Below are positions 28,064 through 36,763 of a stretch of DNA of 64,000 nucleotides, piece by piece. The translations under genes and the position numbers were made by a program. Numbering within the stretch: position 1 is the first letter of the stretch; every line of letters begins with the position of its first letter. Origin of the DNA: Dehalobacter sp. DCM (GTDB lineage: Bacteria > Bacillota > Desulfitobacteriia > Desulfitobacteriales > Syntrophobotulaceae); assembly GCF_024972775.1 (NCBI RefSeq), contig NZ_CP092282.1:992001-1056000 (forward strand), in the 5' to 3' direction. A model generated the notes under the pieces. That model did no database searches. It had not been told where the DNA came from and saw only the letters and a program-made list of their open reading frames with translations.

Positions 28064-28112
28064 AGGCAATGGGGCCTCAAAGAAGCAATCGCTTTTTTGA
28101 GGCCTTTTATTT
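28064..28112 (+). promoter_or_regulatory. amt: Intrinsic terminator with ANTAR-like hexaloop in the amt leader
   Basis: GGCCTCAAAGAAGC-AATC-GCTTTTTTGAGGCC (28073-28104) is a 14-bp stem followed by TTTTATTT, only 48 bp before the amt start. Overlapping its 5' arm is AGGC-AATGGG-GCCT (28064-28077), a hexaloop with A1 and G4. The two folds exclude each other, as expected for antitermination by an ANTAR protein. It might instead simply terminate the amrS transcript, but it lies over 220 bp beyond that stop. Confidence 0.5.
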
Positions 28113-28159
28113 CAAAAAAAGATTGTAGGTCTTCATAGATCTAAAAAGGAGGAGTTACT

Positions 28160-29416
28160 ATGAGTTTCAATCAGGGCGATATTGCTTTTATGCTGATTTC
28201 CAGCGCACTTGTTCTTTTAATGACACCCGGTCTGGCCTTTTTCTATGGAGGATTGGTAAAGAAACGGAATGTATTGTCCATTATGATGCAAAGTATTGTT
28301 CCAATGGGGCTAGTCACTATCATATGGGTAGTATTGGGTTACTCACTGGCTTTCGGTCCAGACATTAAAACAATCATTGGTGGTCTCGATCATGTGCTCC
28401 TAAAGGGAGTCGGTGTTGAGGCCAGAAGTGAAGGCGCAACCATTCCACATCTGCTGTTTATGATTTTCCAAATGATGTTTGCCATTATCACCCCCGCATT
28501 AATGTCCGGTGCCACTGCCGAAAGAATGCGTTTCAAAGCTTATGTTTGGTGGATAGGGTTATGGAGTTTGTTAGTATACTCCCCCCTTGCTCATTGGGTA
28601 TGGGGTGGTGGCTGGTTAGGCAGTCTGGGAGCCCTTGATTTTGCCGGTGGTACAGTTGTTCATATTAGTTCTGGTATCTCAGCCCTAGTGGGAGCTATTG
28701 TCATCGGAAAGCGCGTTAATATGCGAACAGACCCTACCATACCACATCATATGCCCTATGTGATCTTAGGCGGATCATTACTCTGGTTCGGTTGGTTTGG
28801 CTTCAATGCAGGTAGTGAGCTTGCGGCAGACGGAGTTGCTGTAATAGCCTTCGTAACGACTCATGTTGCAACGGCTGCCGCTCTTCTAGGCTGGATCATC
28901 GTCGAAAAAATACATCATGGTAAAGTCACTGCTTTGGGTGCCATGTCCGGTGCTTTAGCTGGATTGGTTGCAATTACACCGGCCTGTGGTTTCGTCACCC
29001 CGACATCCGCAATTGTCATTGGATTGTTGGCAGGCGGTATCTGTTACTGCTCGGTTGTATTCCTGAAAGCCAAATTTGGATACGATGATGCACTTGATGC
29101 TTTTGGTATCCACGGTGTTGGCGGAACTTTTGGAGCCATTGCGACTGGAATTTTTTCCACTTCCGCAGTGAACTCTTTAGCCAGCGACGGTCTCTTTTAT
29201 TCAGGTGATTTTCATCAGGTGCTAGTACAATTGATCGCTGTCTTAGCAACATACGTATATGCAGGCGTTATGACTTTCATCATCCTTAAAGTAATTAGTG
29301 TCTTTACACCGCTTAGAGCAACAGATGATGACCAGGTTACAGGTCTTGATACAACGCAACATGGAGAGAGTGCTTATATGGATGCGGACGCATTTTTGAC
29401 AAGTTCAGCAAAATAA
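28160..29416 (+). CDS. amt: Ammonium transporter (Amt/MEP/Rh family)
   Basis: A 418-residue protein with eleven predicted helices and the Amt signatures LMTPGLAFFYGG, the conserved FGWFGFN region and AFGIHGVGG carrying the second pore His. It conducts ammonium or ammonia across the cytoplasmic membrane at low external nitrogen. No glnK follows, which is unusual because amt and glnK are commonly paired. ATG 28160 has an AAGGAGGAG Shine-Dalgarno. The leader contains a terminator with a possible ANTAR site. It is convergent with the GGDEF gene across two terminator hairpins. Confidence 0.96.
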   Translation: MSFNQGDIAFMLISSALVLLMTPGLAFFYGGLVKKRNVLSIMMQSIVPMGLVTIIWVVLGYSLAFGPDIKTIIGGLDHVLLKGVGVEARSEGATIPHLLFMIFQMMFAIITPALMSGATAERMRFKAYVWWIGLWSLLVYSPLAHWVWGGGWLGSLGALDFAGGTVVHISSGISALVGAIVIGKRVNMRTDPTIPHHMPYVILGGSLLWFGWFGFNAGSELAADGVAVIAFVTTHVATAAALLGWIIVEKIHHGKVTALGAMSGALAGLVAITPACGFVTPTSAIVIGLLAGGICYCSVVFLKAKFGYDDALDAFGIHGVGGTFGAIATGIFSTSAVNSLASDGLFYSGDFHQVLVQLIAVLATYVYAGVMTFIILKVISVFTPLRATDDDQVTGLDTTQHGESAYMDADAFLTSSAK

Positions 29417-29430
29417 GTTAATCATGATTA

Positions 29431-29492
29431 AACCGGGATTCGGATGTGGAACAACTGTTGCGGTTGGAAAGCATCTGGATTCCGGTTTTATT
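29431..29492 (+). terminator. Terminator downstream of amt
   Basis: AACCGGGATTCGGATG pairs imperfectly with CATCTGGATTCCGGTT and is followed by TTATT, 15 bp after the amt stop. Confidence 0.65.
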
Positions 29493-29534
29493 AGTTGAAG
29501 ATTAGCTTTATGATCTTACTTGAATATGTGTTAT

Positions 29535-29566
29535 AAGACCCCTCAAGAATTTTTGGGGGTCTTAAT
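29535..29566. terminator. Bidirectional terminator between amt and the GGDEF gene
   Basis: AAGACCCC and GGGGTCTT form the stem, with T-rich flanks on both strands. It lies 36 bp beyond the convergent GGDEF gene stop. Confidence 0.7.
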
Positions 29567-29601
29567 TTGATCTTCCAGCTGTTGAAACGTTTGTTGTTAA
29601 T

Positions 29602-31017
29602 TCACTCCTTGGCTGGCCACTTGTAGAGATTATCTCTATTTTCAGCGTATAATGATCTGAATAATACATCGAATCTTTGCCGGTTTTCCTGTTTATTTTG
29701 ATACATTTCTTTATCAGCATTTCTGTAGATTTCATCAACATTGCCAGGATGGGCATCTCCCAATGCTGCACCGATTGAAAAACTAACAGGCATAAACGGG
29801 TTTTGTTTATTGTGTTTTGCCAGTTCTATTTTAATTTTTTCGCAGACCACTTTTAATGAATCAGAGGGGCTGCATGGTAGGATGATGGCAAATTCATCGC
29901 CTCCTACCCGCGCCACGACATCGCTTTGCCTCACGGAACGACGGAGAATTTCAGCAGTGACACTAATGAGAACATCGCCGGCTTGATGTCCCAACGTATC
30001 GTTTACAACCTTCAGCCCATCTACATCACATTCAATTATCGCTACCGGATTAAACCTTCCAGAACCTATTCTCAACAATTCCTCATTAAAAAAAGCGCGG
30101 TTGTATACCCCGGTAAGGTCATCATGAAAACTTATATATTTCAGCCTGTCTTCAATTTTTTTTCTATCGGTGAAATCGGTAAAAATGATGACTGTACCTT
30201 TATATTTTTCACTAACATCCAACATGCGGTGAAATCGGATCACCAAATTTCTGGTTTCAGATCTGGGTAACTCTAAATTCTTCTCAATACATACTTCAGT
30301 GTCATGACCATGAATAAATATCGTGAATTCTTCAACAAGCCAGGGTAATATTTGTTCTAAACCCTGACTATTTTTGTGATTGGAATAATACGTCGCTCCC
30401 GTAATGCCTGCATCCCTAAGAAACCCTTGCGCAGCTTTGTTCATATTGTCAACCCGGTTATCTTTATCCAGAATAATGGCAGGGGTCGGAATACTTTCAA
30501 AGATGGTTAAATATTTATTCTTCTCGTTGGTCATCAGTCGGTTGGTATTCTGAAGATTCATCATCAGCGTCTCTTTTGTTTCTCTGGTCCATTCACTGCA
30601 AAAAGCGACTTCCACGCGGTCAAAAAACCTATTAATAAATGCGATAAAGTAATCACGGTCTACATTATGTTCGCTGTAAGATTCTGTTAGCAGATCAAGA
30701 TAAGATTGACGGTAATATTTCATCAATCCTAGGAACATTTCTAAGGTGATCCCGCGATTGCGGTGGCGCTGTGCTTCCAGTAATCCAAAGGCTGCGATTT
30801 GATCATTGGCATAGTCTTCATCCACATTTAATTCAGGTATACACGAATAGGATTTGAGGGCGTTCGTTAATGCCTCCGATAACCCACTTATCGAGGTACG
30901 CCAGGCTTCTTCGAGGGTTGACGTGTATTTCGTATAATTATGAAGTTTTGCATATTCCAAGGTACGCCGCATGAGAAATATTTCGCTTTGCTCAATTAGA
31001 TTAATCAAATTCTTCAT
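29602..31017 (-). CDS. Diguanylate cyclase with all-alpha sensor and PAS domains
   Basis: A 471-residue soluble protein. The N-terminal 170 residues are predicted helical, with EAQRHRNRGITLEMFLGLMKYY, a pattern seen in RsbR-like or histidine-kinase-associated sensor modules. A PAS domain (about 175-300) and a GGDEF domain (about 310-460) follow, with the intact active-site motif RVGGDEF, so it should make cyclic di-GMP. No inhibitory-site RxxD is obvious. Upstream of ATG 31017 is a polypurine Shine-Dalgarno. Signal and output are unknown; a GGDEF-EAL protein is encoded 660 bp upstream on the same strand. Confidence 0.9.
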   Translation of the reverse strand: MKNLINLIEQSEIFLMRRTLEYAKLHNYTKYTSTLEEAWRTSISGLSEALTNALKSYSCIPELNVDEDYANDQIAAFGLLEAQRHRNRGITLEMFLGLMKYYRQSYLDLLTESYSEHNVDRDYFIAFINRFFDRVEVAFCSEWTRETKETLMMNLQNTNRLMTNEKNKYLTIFESIPTPAIILDKDNRVDNMNKAAQGFLRDAGITGATYYSNHKNSQGLEQILPWLVEEFTIFIHGHDTEVCIEKNLELPRSETRNLVIRFHRMLDVSEKYKGTVIIFTDFTDRKKIEDRLKYISFHDDLTGVYNRAFFNEELLRIGSGRFNPVAIIECDVDGLKVVNDTLGHQAGDVLISVTAEILRRSVRQSDVVARVGGDEFAIILPCSPSDSLKVVCEKIKIELAKHNKQNPFMPVSFSIGAALGDAHPGNVDEIYRNADKEMYQNKQENRQRFDVLFRSLYAENRDNLYKWPAKE

Positions 31018-31258
31018 ACTATTACCCCCTCTCCCCCAATTTAAGCAAAAGAGCTATAAAAGAGCTTTAACTTAAATGAATTAAATTCGACAAAAAAATG
31101 TAAATTCCTCTCTTCTTCTTAAGGAAGGATTATGGTAAAACGCGTGAATGAAAGCTTGATGGCAAAACAATTTATCATTTTTCTGCATAAAAACGCGTGG
31201 ATAAGATGACTTCTATCTAATCCACGCCTTCAATATTGAGAAGTCCTAAAATCGACCT

Positions 31259-31414
31259 TTAAATCTTATAAACAGGTGGCTCCAGAACATATCCTTTGAG
31301 TTTTCCATACTCCAAAAACTTGTCATATAGTTTGATTTCTTCAAACAAAAAGGTCATGAAGAGATCCCTGATTACCGGAGAAGTACTATGAATCCTATTC
31401 ATGATCATTTGCAT
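31259..31414 (-). pseudogene. Short C-terminal fragment, DUF3231/CotF-like remnant
   Basis: A 51-codon minus-strand frame ends in LYDKFLEYGKLKGYVLEPP, reminiscent of the C-terminal end of DUF3231 (spore coat F-like) proteins. It lacks the rest of that family (about 330 residues) and a Shine-Dalgarno. It is probably a decayed leftover. The similarity is from memory of the family and is weak. Confidence 0.3.
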
Positions 31415-31420
31415 TAAAAA

Positions 31421-31657
31421 GATGATTTTTATAGTGTAATACAGGAAGTTTTAACCAGAATCATATATATCATCAGTAAAGCCTATATGAACCGATACTG
31501 GAGTTCGGACTTTATTTCCCCCGATTTGGGGCACCATGCCACCCATATGAGAATTCTTGAACTAATTAGGAATCATGATGCGGAACAAGCAAGAAAGGCT
31601 ATGATTGAACATTTTGAATTCGGAAGAAAATTCAATCAATTGTATTTTAATAGATAA
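31421..31657 (+). pseudogene. Remnant of a GntR/FadR-type regulator (C-terminal FCD domain)
   Basis: A 78-codon open stretch without a start translates to the end of an FCD ligand domain. HHATHMRILELIRNHDAEQARKAM matches the typical H-x-x-I-L-x-x-I-x-x-x-D-A-x-x-A-R-x-A-M pattern. An in-frame TAA precedes it and the winged-helix half is missing. Together with the minus-strand fragment before it, this shows that 31.0-31.7 kb is a decayed region between the two cyclic-di-GMP genes. The remaining bases (31018-31258) hold a direct repeat of AAACGCGTG and nothing else I can assign. Confidence 0.6.
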
Positions 31658-31675
31658 CAGTTGTACTGGTACATG

Positions 31676-34141
31676 CTATAAAAAGGATTGCTTGGTAAGA
31701 AGCAGTTCTGCTTCTTCATGTATAAGCGGTTTACTGAAAAGAAATCCTTGAGCACTGTTGCATTGTATGTCTTTAAGAAAAATGAGTATTTCTCTAGTCT
31801 CAATTCCTTCGGCAACAACTTCTAATCCCATACCGTGAGCTAAAGTAATGATCGTTTTGGCAATCAATTTTTGTTTGTTGTCTTCTAAAATATCAAAGAC
31901 AAAATCCTTATCTAATTTAATGATATCAATTGGCAGCTCTTTTAAATAATTCAGAGATGAGTAACCTTTCCCAAAATCATCCAATGCTATTCGTATTCCA
32001 TAATGCTTTAGCCTATGTAATACATGGATCGTATTATTGATATTCTCAATAGCAGTACTTTCTGTGATTTCCAGTTCAATGTTAGACGGTGACACTCTCG
32101 TTTCGGAAAGAATCTTTTCGATAGTTTCAGTGAAATTAGGCTGTTTAAACTGCCTTGCCGATAGATTAATGGAAATATTTAAGTGTTCGTGTCCCATATC
32201 ATGCCATCCTTTTAACTGATGACACGCAGTGTGCAACGCCCATTCTCCGATAGGAATGATTAGACCAGTTTCTTCTGCTACCGTAATGAATTCCGTAAGT
32301 TTGATAAGGCCCTTTTTCGGATGGTACCATCGTATTAACGCTTCAAAACCCTTAATCTTACCACTAATTAAGTCAATTTGTGGTTGATAGAACAAAACAA
32401 GTTCATTCTTTTCTATCGCTCTTCTTAGTTTGTTTTCGATGTCTACCCAGTCCAATAAACTCTGATTCATTGAATTTTCATAAAAGCGGAAACCGTTCTT
32501 TCCGGAGTTCTTTGCATGATACATTGCAGTATCAGCATTTTTTAATAGTGTATCCACATTTTCTCCGTGCTCGGGATATATCACTATTCCAATACTTGCA
32601 GTGATAAAAAACTCATATCCATTTAAAACAAACGGTTCTCTAAAATCTGCCGAGATCCTTTCAAGAATCGATAAAATCTGAATATTATTATCTATATTAC
32701 GTAATAATATGCCAAACTCGTCCCCTCCCAGACGGGCCACAGTATCGGCTTTCTTGACACAGGAGCTTAACCTTTTGCCAACTTCCATCAATAATAAATC
32801 CCCATGAATATGGCCTAATGTATCATTTACAGATTTAAAATTGTCCAGATCTAAATAGAATAACACTGCTTTTTTCTGATTTTGATCAGCCTTGGCAATG
32901 TATGAGGATACCTGTTCAAATAATAGGGTTCTATTAGGTAAGTTGGTCAATTGGTCATAGTGAGCTAAGTATAGCAGCTCTTCTTCCGACTTTTGGAGTT
33001 CGTCATATTGCTGCCGCAGTTCTTCCTCCGAAGCTGATATTTGTTCATAGGTAACCTCAAGTTTATTATATGCTAACGCCAATTTCGAATAACTTTCGTT
33101 GAGTTTTTGAACCATATTTTCAAAAGCTCTAGCTAAGCTCCCTACTTCGTCCTTAGAATGAACATTGACCGTTGTGACGCTTAAGTCTCCTCCGGCAACT
33201 CGGTTAGCTTCTTTTTCCAGAACCTCGATCGGCCTTACAATAAATAAAGTGACGTGAACTAGAATCAATACAACCAGAATAAGTACCCCGATAATAATAC
33301 ACATGGATATCTTAGTAAATGATACCAGATTATTATTTACCTCTTGCAAGGGTACAGTAATTGCAATCGACATGTCGGTTCCTGGGACTGGTGCGTATGC
33401 GATATATCTTTCTATGCCCTTATATACATAATTGCCGAACCCTTTTTCACCTCTCGCCATTTTTCTCACGGCTTCTTTAAATGATTCAGAACTATCAGGG
33501 TCGGTAAGACAATTTTCTCTATTAGCAACATGGATATCAGGGTGGATTACGGTAAGCCCGTCGCTGCGAACGATGAAGGCATAGCCGCTTTGTCCCACTT
33601 TAACCGACAGTATGTGTTGTTCAATATCTCTGACAGTAACAGGAATGGCAATCTCACCGGTGACTTTTCCGTTATTGACGATAGGCGCAACCACAGATAC
33701 CACAAGTTTACCGGTGGATGGAGAAATCAAAGGGCCTTGAATGATTGTTTCACCACTTAATACCCTATTAAAATCTTCAAGTGTGGATACTTTAGCTACG
33801 ATACCGTCTGCCCCAAAAAAATGTCCATCGGGATCAGCCCAGAGAATATTTTCAAATAACGGATTGTTTTTCCACTCAGATCTAAGATAAGTTAACCCTG
33901 CTTCACGGTTACCGTTTAATAATACAGGCGATCTGGCAATTGTACCAACTTCAGCCTTTCGGATGTCAAACCACATTTTGATGATTTCTGCCTGACTATC
34001 GGCTGTTTTTACTAACTCATTCTTAATATTTTTAAGAATTACATTCCTTGACTGCCAATAGTTTAGCCCCGCAAGAATGCTAAGTGATATGGTAAAAATT
34101 AAAACAAAAATTATGATTATTTTTATCCTTATACTTTTCAT
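31676..34141 (-). CDS. Membrane GGDEF-EAL protein with Cache sensor
   Basis: An 821-residue protein: transmembrane segment (about 8-27), extracytoplasmic double Cache sensor (about 35-280), second transmembrane segment (about 283-305), HAMP, a coiled-coil linker, then a GGDEF domain (RLGGDEFG intact) and an EAL domain (FEALIRW, DDFGKGYSSL and EVVAEGIET intact). Both active-site signatures are present, so it may be a bifunctional cyclase/phosphodiesterase or a GTP-stimulated phosphodiesterase. The Cache domain implies sensing of a small external metabolite. The gene ends in TAG and is separate from the downstream GGDEF gene. Confidence 0.93.
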   Translation of the reverse strand: MKSIRIKIIIIFVLIFTISLSILAGLNYWQSRNVILKNIKNELVKTADSQAEIIKMWFDIRKAEVGTIARSPVLLNGNREAGLTYLRSEWKNNPLFENILWADPDGHFFGADGIVAKVSTLEDFNRVLSGETIIQGPLISPSTGKLVVSVVAPIVNNGKVTGEIAIPVTVRDIEQHILSVKVGQSGYAFIVRSDGLTVIHPDIHVANRENCLTDPDSSESFKEAVRKMARGEKGFGNYVYKGIERYIAYAPVPGTDMSIAITVPLQEVNNNLVSFTKISMCIIIGVLILVVLILVHVTLFIVRPIEVLEKEANRVAGGDLSVTTVNVHSKDEVGSLARAFENMVQKLNESYSKLALAYNKLEVTYEQISASEEELRQQYDELQKSEEELLYLAHYDQLTNLPNRTLLFEQVSSYIAKADQNQKKAVLFYLDLDNFKSVNDTLGHIHGDLLLMEVGKRLSSCVKKADTVARLGGDEFGILLRNIDNNIQILSILERISADFREPFVLNGYEFFITASIGIVIYPEHGENVDTLLKNADTAMYHAKNSGKNGFRFYENSMNQSLLDWVDIENKLRRAIEKNELVLFYQPQIDLISGKIKGFEALIRWYHPKKGLIKLTEFITVAEETGLIIPIGEWALHTACHQLKGWHDMGHEHLNISINLSARQFKQPNFTETIEKILSETRVSPSNIELEITESTAIENINNTIHVLHRLKHYGIRIALDDFGKGYSSLNYLKELPIDIIKLDKDFVFDILEDNKQKLIAKTIITLAHGMGLEVVAEGIETREILIFLKDIQCNSAQGFLFSKPLIHEEAELLLTKQSFL

Positions 34142-34266
34142 TGTGGTTCTCCCATTAACGTAGATGCGTTCGGAAATTATTCCCTAAGATTCAACATCTT
34201 TCTCAGGATTTCCTTTTATTGCGCATAATAATTTGTAAGCGCTGGAACAATACCGTCGGAAAGAAC

Positions 34267-34312
34267 AACCTCCCCACTGATACACTAAAAAACAAGTGAT
34301 CATGGGGAGGTT
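34267..34312. repeat. Inverted repeat upstream of the GGDEF-EAL gene
   Basis: AACCTCCCCA (34267-34276) and TGGGGAGGTT (34303-34312) form a 10-bp stem, extended inside by TGAT/ATCA and CACT/AGTG. TTTT follows on the plus strand, so it has terminator form, but no plus-strand gene precedes it. A tiny frame (ATG 34318, 10 codons) follows and stops where element C begins, possibly a gene start interrupted by the element. Confidence 0.55.
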
Positions 34313-34347
34313 TTATAATGATTCAAGTTCATACAAATTTTATATTC

Positions 34348-34610
34348 TAGTACAACGTTTTCTAAATAACTGGACATTCAGCTACATAGCACGGTCTGCG
34401 TACCACTATTCCAGCGCCAAGCGGAGCATGGAGGCGAAGCGCAACGGTCCATGGATGGACCTAAGTTAAAATTTGCCAAGGAGGGCAAAAGAATTTTAAC
34501 TTCCTTAATGCAATTTATGGATGGCGCAAGAGCCGAAAGCGGAATGTGGTGCGTGGGCCGGACCCTAAAAAATCTATTTGTCTAATTATTTAAAAATCAT
34601 AATACTAGAA
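34348..34610. repeat. Element C: dispersed repeat related to element B
   Basis: The left end CTAGTACAACGTTTTCTAAA is the near-exact inverse of the right end of element B (TTTAGAGAACGTTGTACTAG). The right end ATAATACTAG at 34600 is a degraded inverse of the left end. It shares ATTCCAGCGCCAAGCGGAGC and the GGATGGCGCAAGAGCCGAAA block with element B2. Nothing else is recognised in 34142-34696 beyond this element and the inverted repeat at 34267. Confidence 0.7.
34393..34564 (+). ncRNA. Element C RNA: ANGGAN hexaloop hairpins (CsrA-site-like)
   Basis: Hairpins: GGTCC-ATGGAT-GGACC (34446-34461) and TTTGCC-AAGGAG-GGCAAA (34472-34489), the second extended by outer GTTAAAAT/ATTTTAAC pairing. The closing arms GGTCTGCGTACCAC and GTGGTGCGTGGGCCGGACC are partly complementary. 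Compared with B2, the third hairpin has lost its 5' arm (TTTATGGATGGCGCAAGAGCC). The pattern of compensated stems with fixed ANGGA loops suggests selection at RNA level. Transcription is not shown. Confidence 0.5.
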
Positions 34611-34696
34611 GCTTAATTTGAAATCTAAAAGATTTCTTTTTGGCGATTTCTAATTAAAGTATAGAATAAATTGTCATTCGGGAACTAACGTGATAT

Positions 34697-35743
34697 TTAA
34701 GAATTTGTTTTAATCAGATAATCTAAATTCAGAGGGATTTTGCTTTCATCGCCTCTGCGGATATTGTCGAACCCGCATTCGAACAACATCTTTCTGCAGC
34801 GCGCCATATCCATTCCCCGGTTTTTTGATGTATCGGCTTGGCTATCACGCGGGTTTGCTCCGCTCTCCGCAGTGATAATGTTGGCACCCGATGCATAACT
34901 TAATTCATTCGGTTCATGAACCCCCATATAGGCCATAGTGGGAACGGTCAGAGAGCAAAGGGAAATCGTCGCAACAATATGTGCTAGCCTTAGCTCGCTG
35001 ATTTGACCGTATTTGGCAAGGGGAGAATCAGGAACTGCGACTCTCCGCATTGCCGCGTGCTGAGTTATCCCGATTTCAATGCCGATAAAGATATTGCTAA
35101 CCAGCTCGTCAACGCCATGCTCCGGGCCTATTGGCTCGCAACAAGTATATAGTTCAAGCCCTGCATCAAGCGCGTTCTTCATTGTTTGAAGACGCTCTCT
35201 GGGATCAAGCTTGGTATCAACACCTTCTCTGATCCGACAAACATGGTAGACTCCTGTAACTCCTGCGCTCTTCATCTCTTTAAATGCTTCCAGACTACTG
35301 TCTCCGACATTGGCCCATATCTGAGTAGACTTTGGAGCCAATGCTTTCGCCTTACTTATGATTTGCAAATACCGGTCTAGATCATAAGAGTGCATTGTCA
35401 TAAGATATAATCCATATAAATCATCGTACTGACAGAAGCTCGCTATTTTTTCTTCCAATTCCTCATCACGGAGATGGTTATCTTTGAACCGCGTATGATC
35501 CTCTCCGAAAGTACAGAATTTGCATCCGCCGGGGCAAGATGTCACATCAACTCCGATTTGACCTAAAATGATAGCGGAATTATCATTCTTACTCCTGATA
35601 ATGCTTGAAGCAGCAGATCTGAGTAAACCTGACTCGAAGCTGAGCTCATCAATTGTCAAAAGGTATCTGCAATCCTGCCGATCAAGCGGTATGTTGCTCC
35701 AAGCTTTTTCCAGTATTTTATCGAGTTGAGGCGAGATTTTCAT
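34697..35743 (-). CDS. Radical SAM protein, BioB/PylB-like, in the methylamine island
   Basis: A 348-residue radical SAM enzyme with the CxxxCxxC motif SCPGGCKFC near residue 72-79. The overall layout (helical start, GVDVTSCPGGCKFC, VYHVCRIREG, EPIGPEHG) is that of the biotin synthase/methylornithine synthase/HmdB group. It is not PylB itself, which is encoded at 43820. ATG 35743 follows AAGGAGC. It is the third gene after the UroD-type methyltransferase and CobW genes, 33 bp after CobW, so it likely serves corrinoid or C1 chemistry; the substrate is unknown. Confidence 0.75.
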   Translation of the reverse strand: MKISPQLDKILEKAWSNIPLDRQDCRYLLTIDELSFESGLLRSAASSIIRSKNDNSAIILGQIGVDVTSCPGGCKFCTFGEDHTRFKDNHLRDEELEEKIASFCQYDDLYGLYLMTMHSYDLDRYLQIISKAKALAPKSTQIWANVGDSSLEAFKEMKSAGVTGVYHVCRIREGVDTKLDPRERLQTMKNALDAGLELYTCCEPIGPEHGVDELVSNIFIGIEIGITQHAAMRRVAVPDSPLAKYGQISELRLAHIVATISLCSLTVPTMAYMGVHEPNELSYASGANIITAESGANPRDSQADTSKNRGMDMARCRKMLFECGFDNIRRGDESKIPLNLDYLIKTNS

Positions 35744-35776
35744 TAGTCTGCTCCTTATCCTTTAACTTAAGTTGCG

Positions 35777-36694
35777 TTACAATTTTATGGCAAGCGGTGC
35801 GTATCTTTTTATTCCATTGGCTATGACACTTGTTATTCCGATGCCCACGCTAGAGATAAGCACAATTTCTGAACATGATGTTTTGCCGGGCCATGGGAGT
35901 ATCAGCATATGAGAACGTACACCGCTGACGGTGTAATCCGTATCGCCGACTTTGGCAAAACCTTTTATGCGATAGGTATAGGGAGCAATAAATTTAAGAA
36001 ATCCTTGCAATTCATCCAGCGTAATATGGTTCAGAATCTTCAAGATAAAGGTTTGCGGTCTGTTTTCCGGGGTGTTGGAAGAGGCTTTACTTGTTACTTC
36101 TGAAGGTTTAATCTGGCGAAATAGTTGCGCAATATCCAGATTGCAGTAGCTCGTAAAATAGATCGGAACATTTGGGTTAACCGTTTTAACCACATTTAGA
36201 ATCTTGGATTTAACTTCGTCATTAATCAGATCCTCTTTGTTGACAATAGCAGCACCTGCATAGGTCAATTGTTTCCGGACAGCTGGAAGCACACTTTCCA
36301 GTTCCAGAAAGGCTTCGCCGTCCAATACGCAGAGGGAGCCGCAGTATCGGCAGGGATGAACCGTTTCTGCCTTTATAGCTTGTAGGATTTGCCCCATACT
36401 GCTTGGATCGGCAAGGCCGGAGGCTTCGATCAAGAGGTATTCGATCTCTCTGGAGGACATTTTGATGATGGCCTTGACAAAATTTTCTTTGATACAAGCA
36501 CAAAAAATTGACCCGTTGGAAAGCTCTGACATGGGTATCCCGTCTTTCTCTATCAGACGGGCATCGATGTTGATTTCGCCAAATTCATTGACGATCAGTC
36601 CAATTGGCGTATCATCAAAGTGTTGGAGCAGACGCTCAAGAAGCGTGGTTTTTCCCGAACCCAGGAAACCGGTTAGCAGGATGATCTTGATCAC
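35777..36694 (-). CDS. CobW/COG0523-family GTPase metallochaperone
   Basis: About 305 residues. Walker A is GFLGSGKTT right after the start; the metal-binding loop reads CACIKEN (CxC rather than the usual CxCC); NKEDLI is the guanine-specificity motif; a C-terminal CobW domain follows. The GTG at 36694 is preferred because GGAGG is 7 bases upstream, while the in-frame ATG two codons earlier touches it. COG0523 proteins deliver Zn or Co. Between a zinc-type methyltransferase and a radical SAM gene, delivery of zinc to the UroD-type enzyme or cobalt handling is plausible but unproven. Confidence 0.85.
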   Translation of the reverse strand: MIKIILLTGFLGSGKTTLLERLLQHFDDTPIGLIVNEFGEINIDARLIEKDGIPMSELSNGSIFCACIKENFVKAIIKMSSREIEYLLIEASGLADPSSMGQILQAIKAETVHPCRYCGSLCVLDGEAFLELESVLPAVRKQLTYAGAAIVNKEDLINDEVKSKILNVVKTVNPNVPIYFTSYCNLDIAQLFRQIKPSEVTSKASSNTPENRPQTFILKILNHITLDELQGFLKFIAPYTYRIKGFAKVGDTDYTVSGVRSHMLILPWPGKTSCSEIVLISSVGIGITSVIANGIKRYAPLAIKL

Positions 36695-36763
36695 AAACAT
36701 CCCTCCTTTTTGACATATCAGAAAAACTCTAAATGACTCTTTGATTAATTTCATGGGGTTATC

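Noticed and set aside
34318-34350. Ten-codon peptide after a GGGGAGG site
   Set aside because: Too short to support; its Shine-Dalgarno is part of an inverted repeat arm and it ends where element C begins. At most a truncated gene start.
34697-35743. Second PylB (methylornithine synthase)
   Set aside because: It shares the radical SAM layout but lacks the PylB-specific stretches seen at 43820; kept as an uncharacterised BioB/PylB-like enzyme.
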